Shown here piece after piece: positions 7,019-13,331 of a DNA stretch of 26,646 nt. Each line of letters begins with the position of its first letter. Position 1 is the stretch's first letter. The translations under genes were made by a program, and so were the position numbers. The notes beneath the pieces were generated by a model. It saw only the letters and a list, made by a program, of their open reading frames with translations, did not search any database and was not told the origin of the DNA. Origin of the DNA: Bacillota bacterium (GTDB lineage Bacteria > Bacillota_A > Clostridia > Lachnospirales > Lachnospiraceae); the NCBI GenBank assembly GCA_023443925.1, contig JAEZSL010000035.1, positions 1 through 26,646 on the forward strand, given 5' to 3'.

Positions 7019-8155
7019 ATGTTAGAACGATATGTTTATAAAGGTAACCAGAAATTAAGATGCGGATATACCACAGGCTCCTGTGCGGGCGCGGCGGCAA
7101 AGGCGGCGGCAGTGATGCTGTTAACCGGAAAAGTACAGGAGGAGATTACCATATCCACGCCAAAGGGGATTCCTCTTAACCTGGAAGTAAAGGAAACCGT
7201 TATGAGGGAGGAGTTTGTTACCTGTGCCATTCGGAAAGACAGCGGGGATGATGCGGATGTAACAAATGGAATTCTGGTATTTGCTACGGTCAGAAAAACG
7301 GAAAAGGATATATTGATTGACGGCGGAGCAGGAGTCGGCAGGGTAACAAAACCAGGTCTTGACCAGGAAGTCGGACAGGCCGCCATAAACCGTGTTCCCA
7401 GAAGTATGATATACAGTGAAGTACTGGAAGTCTGTGAGGAATACGGTTATACAAAAGGTCTGGAAGTTATCATATCCATACCGGAGGGCCAGGCAATTGC
7501 TAAAAAAACCTTCAATCCCAGACTTGGAATTGAAGGAGGGTTATCTGTACTGGGGACCAGCGGCATTGTGGAACCCATGAGTGAAGCAGCATTGGTGGAA
7601 ACCATAAGAACAGAGATGGGTATGCTCACCGCCCAGGGGTATGACCACCTCATAGCAGCACCCGGCAATTACGGTGAGGCTTTTTCCGGCGGACAACTTA
7701 TCCTGCCGGAGAAAAAAACGGTAAAATGCAGTAATTTTATCGGGGAAACCATAGACATGGCCTATGAATTCAGATTGAAAGGAATGCTGCTTGTAGGCCA
7801 CATCGGAAAGCTGGTAAAACTGGGCGGAGGCATTATGAATACCCATTCTAAATGGGCTGATGCTAGAATGGAGATTTTATGCTGCTGCGGTCTGCTGGCA
7901 GGCGCTGACCCGGTACTGTTAAAAAATATACTGGAATGCGTGACTACCGATGAAGCACTGGAAAAATTACAGGAAGCAGGCCTGCTGGAAGCTACCATGA
8001 GAGTATTAATGGAGAAGATCGAGTATCACCTGGAACACAGAGCATATGATGGAATGGCAATCGGAGCGGTAGTATTTTCCAATAAATTCGGATTGCTGGG
8101 AGAGACAAGTAAAGCAGGTTATTTGATGAACCAGCTTAAGTTAGGAGAGGTTTAG
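7019..8155 (+). CDS. cbiD: Cobalt-precorrin-5B C1-methyltransferase CbiD
   Basis: CbiD methylates C1 of cobalt-precorrin-5B using S-adenosylmethionine, after CbiG has opened the delta-lactone. The 378-residue length is normal. The N-terminal signature LRCGYTTGSCAGAAAKAA is diagnostic, and later family blocks are clear (IDGGAGVGRVTKPGL, GTSGIVEPMSEAALVETI, GHIGKLVKLGGGIMNTHS). The ATG is preceded by AAAGGTG. It is cytoplasmic and unrelated in sequence to the tetrapyrrole methylases around it. The cbiF ATG follows the stop after 2 bases. Confidence 0.97.
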   Translation: MLERYVYKGNQKLRCGYTTGSCAGAAAKAAAVMLLTGKVQEEITISTPKGIPLNLEVKETVMREEFVTCAIRKDSGDDADVTNGILVFATVRKTEKDILIDGGAGVGRVTKPGLDQEVGQAAINRVPRSMIYSEVLEVCEEYGYTKGLEVIISIPEGQAIAKKTFNPRLGIEGGLSVLGTSGIVEPMSEAALVETIRTEMGMLTAQGYDHLIAAPGNYGEAFSGGQLILPEKKTVKCSNFIGETIDMAYEFRLKGMLLVGHIGKLVKLGGGIMNTHSKWADARMEILCCCGLLAGADPVLLKNILECVTTDEALEKLQEAGLLEATMRVLMEKIEYHLEHRAYDGMAIGAVVFSNKFGLLGETSKAGYLMNQLKLGEV

Positions 8156-8157
8156 GA

Positions 8158-9039
8158 ATGGTACATTTTGTAGGAGCCGGCAGCGGAGCGGCGGATTTAA
8201 TAACAATACGGGGTAAAAAACGACTGGAGGAAGCGGACATCGTAGTCTATGCCGGCTCTCTGGTAAACACGGAATTACTGTTGTATACAAGGGAAGACTG
8301 CCAGGTATATGACAGTGCCCATATGACACTTCCGCAGGTTATAGAGGTAATGGTTACCGGCAGCAGAAGTGGTAAAAAGGTAGTGCGGCTCCATACGGGA
8401 GATCCCAGTATATATGGAGCGATCAGGGAGCAGATGGACCTGCTTAAGGAAGCAGGTATCGAATTCGATATTTGTCCCGGTGTCAGCAGCCTCTTTGGTG
8501 CTGCTGCGGCATTAAAGGCTGAATATACCCTTCCGGGGATATCCCAGACCGTTATAATTACCCGGATGGCAGGAAGGACACCGGTACCGCCGAAGGAACA
8601 GATTGCACTTCTGGCAGCACATGAGGCTACCATGGTGATATTCTTAAGCACAGGCCAGCTGGAAGAAGTAAAAAAAGAACTGCTGACCGGCGGATATAAG
8701 CCGACAACTCCCTGCGCCATTGTATATAAGGCTACTTGGGCAGATGAACAGGTTATCCGGGGAGTGGTAGAAGAATTGCCGGAAATGGCGAGAAGATATG
8801 GGATAACAAAGACAGCGCTCATTGCGGTAGGCCGGTTTCTGGGAGAGGATTATGAATTGTCCAAATTGTATGACCCTTCTTTTACCACCGGTTACCGGGA
8901 AGCTTCCCCAGTTGGGGAATCCTCTGTTGGGGAATCCCCAGTTGAGGAATCCCTAACGGAGCATTCCCCGCATGGAGAGGTAATAGCTCCGGATGAAATG
9001 AAAAATAGAGGTGCTAAAGAGGTGCAGAAGCATATATGA
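8158..9039 (+). CDS. cbiF: Cobalt-precorrin-4 C11-methyltransferase CbiF with extended tail
   Basis: CbiF methylates C11 of cobalt-precorrin-4. The tetrapyrrole methylase core covers about residues 1-243: VHFVGAGSGAADLITIRGKK, VVRLHTGDPSIYGAIREQM and CPGVSSLFGAAAALKAEYT. The family is usually about 250 residues; this protein has 293. The extra C-terminal tail (about 246-293) is low-complexity and charged and contains a DNA-level 15-base tandem repeat (8911-8955) encoding VGESS, VGESP and VEESL. The tail lies outside the active-site domains and is probably disordered. Its TGA overlaps the cbiG ATG (ATGA), so the two are translationally coupled. Confidence 0.96.
   Translation: MVHFVGAGSGAADLITIRGKKRLEEADIVVYAGSLVNTELLLYTREDCQVYDSAHMTLPQVIEVMVTGSRSGKKVVRLHTGDPSIYGAIREQMDLLKEAGIEFDICPGVSSLFGAAAALKAEYTLPGISQTVIITRMAGRTPVPPKEQIALLAAHEATMVIFLSTGQLEEVKKELLTGGYKPTTPCAIVYKATWADEQVIRGVVEELPEMARRYGITKTALIAVGRFLGEDYELSKLYDPSFTTGYREASPVGESSVGESPVEESLTEHSPHGEVIAPDEMKNRGAKEVQKHI
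8911..8955 (+). repeat. 15-base tandem repeat (3 copies) in the cbiF tail
   Basis: Three in-frame copies: GTTGGGGAATCCTCT, GTTGGGGAATCCCCA and GTTGAGGAATCCCTA, encoding residues 252-266. A partial copy (TTCCCCA) precedes the array and makes a short palindrome with the first unit. Because the unit is a multiple of three, copy-number change would keep the frame. Confidence 0.85.
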
Positions 9040-10091
9040 AAGTAAGCGTCATTTCCTTTACAAAAAAAGGCGGGGCTTTAAATGAAAGGATCTGTAATGG
9101 GCTTAAAGCCTGCGGTGCACAGGCAGCAGGGTATACAACGCCTCGGTATACAAAGGGCACCGGGCTCAAGGAATTTACTGTACTTGGAGAATTGGTGGAA
9201 CAGCTCTTTGGGACCGTCGACGGTATTCTCTTTATCGGAGCCTGCGGTATCGCGGTTCGGGCCATCGCACCTTTTATTAAAAGTAAGGCAGAGGATCCGG
9301 CTGTGATTGTTGCCGGGGAAGACAGCAAATATGTAATCTCCCTGTTATCCGGTCATATAGGCGGTGCCAATGAATTATGCAGACAGGCAGCTGCCATAAT
9401 TGGAGCTGTACCGGTGATTACCACAGCTACCGATCTTAATAACAGCTTTGCGGTGGATACCTGGGCAGTGGAAAATAAACTGGTGATTACAGAGCTGGCC
9501 ATGATCAAGGAGATATCCGGAGCGGTATTAAATGGGGAGAAAGTGGGTTTTCGCAGTGAATATACGGTAAAAGGAACTTTACCCTGGGAACTGGAAACCG
9601 GATCGGAAACAAAGGTCGGGATCTGTATTTCGGATAAAACCCGGACAAGCCCTTTTCTAAAAACCCTGACCTTGCTGCCAAAGAACATTACCATCGGAAT
9701 CGGCTGCAGAAAAGGGACGGAATTCGGGGTTATAATGGATTTTATAAAAGAAGCTTTTCGCCGCTGCGAGCTGGATATCCGTCGGATAAGCCGTATCTGT
9801 TCCATTGATTTAAAGGCAGAAGAAGAGGGTATTCTTGCAGCCGCAAAAGCCTTACAGGCAGAATATATCACCTATCCGGCTGAGGTGCTTAAAAAAGTTC
9901 CCGGTGAATTTGCTGCTTCTGATTTTGTACAGCAAACCGTTGGAGTGGATAATGTCTGCGAGAGAAGTGCGGCATTGGGGAGTAGTTATGGCAGTAAACG
10001 GATTCACAAAGTATCCGGTTCCGGTGTGACCTTATCGGCTTATGAGATGGATTTTGCGGTATCTTTTAAGCAGACCGGTGCAAAATATTAA
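9036..10091 (+). CDS. cbiG: Cobalt-precorrin-5A hydrolase CbiG
   Basis: CbiG opens the delta-lactone of cobalt-precorrin-5A and releases acetaldehyde (the former C20 with its methyl), completing ring contraction. The 351-residue product is full length. The N-terminal domain begins VSVISFTKKGGALNERI, and the central block GACGIAVRAIAPFIKSKAED is followed by VISLLSGHIGGANELC and ITTATDLN. The C-terminal CbiG domain begins near TIGIGCRKGTEFG and includes the GVDNVCERSA stretch. It overlaps cbiF by ATGA with AGAGGTG upstream. A 120-base structured gap separates it from cbiH. Confidence 0.96.
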   Translation: MKVSVISFTKKGGALNERICNGLKACGAQAAGYTTPRYTKGTGLKEFTVLGELVEQLFGTVDGILFIGACGIAVRAIAPFIKSKAEDPAVIVAGEDSKYVISLLSGHIGGANELCRQAAAIIGAVPVITTATDLNNSFAVDTWAVENKLVITELAMIKEISGAVLNGEKVGFRSEYTVKGTLPWELETGSETKVGICISDKTRTSPFLKTLTLLPKNITIGIGCRKGTEFGVIMDFIKEAFRRCELDIRRISRICSIDLKAEEEGILAAAKALQAEYITYPAEVLKKVPGEFAASDFVQQTVGVDNVCERSAALGSSYGSKRIHKVSGSGVTLSAYEMDFAVSFKQTGAKY

Positions 10092-10116
10092 GAAAAAACA
10101 TAAAGGATGCTTTAGT

Positions 10117-10185
10117 GGATTTCTTATGCAAAGGCATATTAGTTTTATGACCGGCAGAGTATAAATCAAAACCTGCCGTGAATCC
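10117..10185 (+). other. Candidate three-way-junction fold between cbiG and cbiH
   Basis: A closing stem GGATT (10117-10121)/AATCC (10181-10185) encloses two hairpins: TATGC (10125-10129)/GCATA (10134-10138) and CGGCAG (10152-10157)/CTGCCG (10173-10178). It lies in the 120-base cbiG-cbiH gap, upstream of the cbiH SD (AAAAGAGGT). It does not resemble the GTTAG modules. Pairing is visible; function is unknown. Confidence 0.35.
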
Positions 10186-10211
10186 GAAAACAGAAAGAAA
10201 AGAGGTAGACC

Positions 10212-10985
10212 ATGAAATTATACATAGTAGGATTTGGGGCAGGCGGTTATGAATATATGACCATACAGGCGAAAAATGCCTTGGAGGACTGTCAGGTAAT
10301 TGCAGGTTATTCAGTCTATGTGGAATTGGTAAAGCAGCATATACCTGGAAAAGAGTATTACAGTACTTCCATGAAAAAAGAAGAAGACCGGTGCAGGTGG
10401 GCCATCGAAAAAACTCTGGAGGGGAAAAAAGTTGCCCTTGTCTGCAGCGGAGACAGCGGGGTATATGGACTTGCCAGTTTGGTTTATGAACTGGCGCAGG
10501 AGTATGAACCCTTTGAAATTGAAGTAGTGTCCGGTGTGACGGCGGCTTTAAGCGGCGGAGCCGTATTAGGAGCTCCCCTGACCCATGATTTTGCAGTAAT
10601 CAGTTTAAGCGATTTACTGACACCCTGGGAATTAATTGAGAAAAGACTTTCCTGTTCCGCTATGTGTGATCTGGTAATCTGTCTTTATAATCCCTCCAGT
10701 AAGAAAAGGTATGATTACTTGAAAAAAGCCTGCGAAATAATACTGGATTACCGCAGCGGGGATACCGTATGCGGTTATGTCCGTAATATCGGCAGAGCTG
10801 GAGAAACCAGTGTGATTACAACACTGGAGCAATTAAAGGACATGGCGGTGGATATGTTTACTACGGTATTTATCGGTAATTCCTCCACCAAAAACCTGAA
10901 TCATAAAATGGTAACCCCAAGAGGGTATAAAATTGGAACCGGGTCCGAGATCAAACAGGAGCAGGAATTCAAGACACAAAATTGA
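10212..10985 (+). CDS. cbiH: Cobalt-factor III C17-methyltransferase CbiH
   Basis: CbiH methylates C17 and drives ring contraction of cobalt-factor III to cobalt-precorrin-4. The 257-residue product starts LYIVGFGAGGYEYMTIQAKN and carries the tetrapyrrole methylase blocks VALVCSGDSGVYGLASLVYE and VVSGVTAALSGGAVLGAPL. The block LVICLYNPSSKKRYDYLKKA is typical of the CbiH/CobJ subfamily. The ATG has AAAAGAGGT upstream. The usual GxG glycine-proline segment reads GFGAGGYEYM, so the proline of other family members is replaced. It is followed by cbiJ after a 52-base gap. Confidence 0.95.
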   Translation: MKLYIVGFGAGGYEYMTIQAKNALEDCQVIAGYSVYVELVKQHIPGKEYYSTSMKKEEDRCRWAIEKTLEGKKVALVCSGDSGVYGLASLVYELAQEYEPFEIEVVSGVTAALSGGAVLGAPLTHDFAVISLSDLLTPWELIEKRLSCSAMCDLVICLYNPSSKKRYDYLKKACEIILDYRSGDTVCGYVRNIGRAGETSVITTLEQLKDMAVDMFTTVFIGNSSTKNLNHKMVTPRGYKIGTGSEIKQEQEFKTQN

Positions 10986-11037
10986 CCTTTAGACAAACGA
11001 ATCCTTTAAGTGAAGCAAATTAAAGAAAGGCAGCTCA

Positions 11038-11805
11038 ATGGATAAAATACTGTTATTTGGCGGAACGACGGAAGGCAGGCTGTTATGGGAATACTGCAGG
11101 GATATGAAAATCCCGGCAACAGCGGCAGTGGCAACAGAATATGGAGAGACATTATTACCCGCCAGCGAATTATCCCAGGTGCTGGTGGGAAGAATGGACC
11201 GCTCCGGTATGGAGGTTTTACTGCAGGAGGGCAAATATAGACTGGTCATTGATGCAACCCATCCCTATGCCCGTGAAGTTACGGACAATATCCGGTCAGC
11301 CTGCAAAAACTGTAATATGCCGTACATCCGTGTTCTGCGTGAAAGCTATAGGACCTCGGGGGTCATTGCCGTTGAAAGTGTAAGAGATGCTGCGGATTAC
11401 TTAAACACCCATGCCGGTAATGCTCTTATTACGACCGGCAGCAAAGAATTAAAGGCATTTACAAAAGTAAAGGATTATACACAAAGACTAACAGTACGGG
11501 TTCTCCCCGACCCTGAAAATGTGGGACTTTGCCAGGAGTATGGTTTTACCGGCCGCAGCCTGATTTGTATGCAGGGTCCTTTTTCGGAAGAGTTTAATCT
11601 GGCACTTTTAAAGGAGATAAAAGCGGATTATCTGGTCACAAAAGAGTCGGGTTCCTATGGAGGCTTTATGGAGAAGGTTCAGGCGGCTAAAAGGGCCGGC
11701 ATTCAGGTTATTGTAATTAAAAGGCCGGAGACAGAGACCGGTTACTCTTTGGAGCAGGTGAAAGATATTCTTTTAAAACCCGGCTTCATACCGGATGGGA
11801 GCTAG
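11038..11805 (+). CDS. cbiJ: Cobalt-precorrin-6A reductase CbiJ
   Basis: CbiJ reduces cobalt-precorrin-6A to 6B with a nicotinamide cofactor. The 255-residue length is normal. The N-terminus ILLFGGTTEGRLLWEYC is the family signature, and LVIDATHPYAREVTDNIRSAC and YLVTKESGSYGGFMEKVQAA are typical later blocks. The ATG is preceded by AAAGAAAGG. Its last codons (GAT GGG AGC TAG) are themselves the first bases of the two-hairpin repeat array, and the G of the TAG stop is the first paired base of a 12-bp hairpin. Insertion of the array at the 3' end may therefore have set the present C-terminus. Confidence 0.94.
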   Translation: MDKILLFGGTTEGRLLWEYCRDMKIPATAAVATEYGETLLPASELSQVLVGRMDRSGMEVLLQEGKYRLVIDATHPYAREVTDNIRSACKNCNMPYIRVLRESYRTSGVIAVESVRDAADYLNTHAGNALITTGSKELKAFTKVKDYTQRLTVRVLPDPENVGLCQEYGFTGRSLICMQGPFSEEFNLALLKEIKADYLVTKESGSYGGFMEKVQAAKRAGIQVIVIKRPETETGYSLEQVKDILLKPGFIPDGS

Positions 11806-12125
11806 TGTGAATTATGAAGTCCATAATTCACACCCTGATTTGAGGCAGTAAAGCATCTGCCAGCAGATGCTTTATGCCATGGGAGCTAGTGTGAATTGCC
11901 TCGCGAGATGCATGCGAGTCATTAGAAGAATAGCAAAAGAGGCTATTCTTCACGGTTTATGCCAGGAAGGCATGGGCGTTAGTGTGAAATAAAAGACATT
12001 TCACACTTCTTATTTAGGCAGTACCGCAAGCAGGCTTGCGGTATGCATGGGGGGTAGGTTGAAAAACGAACCCTTATTCAGCATCCTGATTTGTACGTGC
12101 GCTTGGCGCACAGATGGGAGTTACA
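11795..12125 (+). repeat. Tandem array of about four two-hairpin modules
   Basis: The array fills the cbiJ-cbiET gap. TAG boundaries lie at 11803-11805, 11887-11889, 11980-11982 and 12055-12057. Module 1: hairpin 11805-11816/11822-11833 (12 bp), linker CCTGATTTGA, hairpin 11844-11859/11864-11878 with a bulged G. Module 2: AAGAATAGC (11926-11934)/GCTATTCTT (11942-11950), CTCGC/GCGAG, ATGCC/GGCAT. Module 3: GTGTGAAAT (11982-11990)/ATTTCACAC (11998-12006), then 12018-12031/12034-12046 with the same bulged G. Module 4: GTTGAA/TTCAGC, linker ATCCTGATTTGTA, GTGCGC (12097-12102)/GCGCAC (12106-12111), then GGGAGTTACA-ATG. Stem sequences differ while pairing is kept. Confidence 0.85.
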
Positions 12126-13331
12126 ATGAAACAGATTTCAATAGTAGGAATTGGGATGGGAAATACAGAGACCCTTACCCTGGAAGGCAAACGCTGCATT
12201 GAACAGGCGGAAGTATTAATTGGGGCAAAACGAATGGTGGAGGCTGTAAACACAGAGAATAAACCGTATTTTATATCCTTTGACAGCAGCAGGATTAAAG
12301 CGTATATTGACAGCTGCCCATCTCAGAAATACGTCGTATTAATGTCCGGGGATACGGGATTTTACAGCGGTACCGGTTCTCTGCTTCCGCTGCTGGATGA
12401 ATATGAAGTTAAGGTGCTGCCAGGTATATCTGCCCTGTCTTATTTTAGTGCCAGGCTTGGAATGTCCTGGGAGGATGCTTATCTTTTAAGCTGTCACGGA
12501 CGGGAAGAGAATCTGTTGACTGCTGTCAGACAGCATTATAAGACTTTTCTTTTGACTGACGGTAAGATTGGTGAAATATGCAGAAAACTTATCCAGGCCG
12601 GGCTTGGGAATGTGCTGGTATATGTGGGAGAAAACCTGTCCTATACAGAAGAGAGAATTGTAAAGGGAAGACCGGAAGAACTTGCTGAACTGGACTTTGC
12701 GGCATTAAGTTCGGTTTTTATCCTCAATAGCGATTACCGGAAGGAATTAGAAATCGGTATACCGGATGAAGAATTTCTCCGCGGCAGTGTGCCCATGACC
12801 AAAAGTGAAGTTCGTGCCATTGCCATTAGTAAGTTAAAGCTGAAAGAGGATTCCGTAATCTATGATATTGGGGCAGGAACCGGTTCGGTTTCAGTAGAGG
12901 CCGCCTGTCTGGCGAAAAGGGGGCGGGTTTATGCCATTGAACAAAATGAAGAGGCCGTGGAACTGATTAAACAGAACCGGGATAAGTTTGCCCTGGACAA
13001 TATTAAAGTGGTGCACGGTTTTGCGGCAGAGGTTATGGAAGAGCTTGAGATACCGGATATTGCTTTTATCGGAGGCAGCAAGGGCAGTATGGAGGAAATT
13101 TTTCATTCCCTCTTTAATAGGAATAAAGGAATTCGAATCGTGATAACCGCCATAACTCTGGAAACTCTGGGGGAGGCATTAAGACTTATGAAATTGTTTG
13201 AATTTAAAGAGGTAGAAGTGGTACAGGCCTCCATATCAAGAACCAAGGAAGCCGGAAACTACCATATGTTAATGGGACAGAATCCGGTGTTTATTATAAG
13301 CGGCAGAGGGGAGAAACCGGATGAAAATTAA
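12126..13331 (+). CDS. cbiET: Fused CbiE-CbiT: C5-methyltransferase and decarboxylating C15-methyltransferase
   Basis: One 401-residue chain carries two activities acting on cobalt-precorrin-7 and -6B. The N-terminal CbiE half (about 1-200) is a tetrapyrrole methylase (ISIVGIGMGNTETLTLEGKR; VLMSGDTGFYSGTGSL; VLPGISALSYFSARLG). The C-terminal CbiT half (about 205-401) is a class I SAM methyltransferase with motif I at D247 (DIGAGTGSVSVEAA) and AFIGGSKGSMEEI. This is the same domain order as CobL. ATG 12126 has GGAG 5 bases upstream within the repeat module; an ATG at 12114 in the module would add only MGVT. The gene overlaps cbiA by 11 bases. Confidence 0.95.
   Translation: MKQISIVGIGMGNTETLTLEGKRCIEQAEVLIGAKRMVEAVNTENKPYFISFDSSRIKAYIDSCPSQKYVVLMSGDTGFYSGTGSLLPLLDEYEVKVLPGISALSYFSARLGMSWEDAYLLSCHGREENLLTAVRQHYKTFLLTDGKIGEICRKLIQAGLGNVLVYVGENLSYTEERIVKGRPEELAELDFAALSSVFILNSDYRKELEIGIPDEEFLRGSVPMTKSEVRAIAISKLKLKEDSVIYDIGAGTGSVSVEAACLAKRGRVYAIEQNEEAVELIKQNRDKFALDNIKVVHGFAAEVMEELEIPDIAFIGGSKGSMEEIFHSLFNRNKGIRIVITAITLETLGEALRLMKLFEFKEVEVVQASISRTKEAGNYHMLMGQNPVFIISGRGEKPDEN

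Noticed and set aside
7036..9871. Several antisense ORFs of 70-190 residues across cbiD, cbiF and cbiG
   Set aside because: They mirror strongly coding genes, have Ser/Pro-rich shadow composition and no initiation signals.
11795..12125. Repeat array considered as a CRISPR array
   Set aside because: Units are two hairpins each, vary in length and sequence, have no constant repeat with unique spacers, and no cas genes are nearby.
11795..12125. GTTAG-bounded units considered as integron attC sites
   Set aside because: GTTAG resembles a core site, but complementary R and L boxes at unit ends are missing, units contain no cassettes, and no integrase is present.
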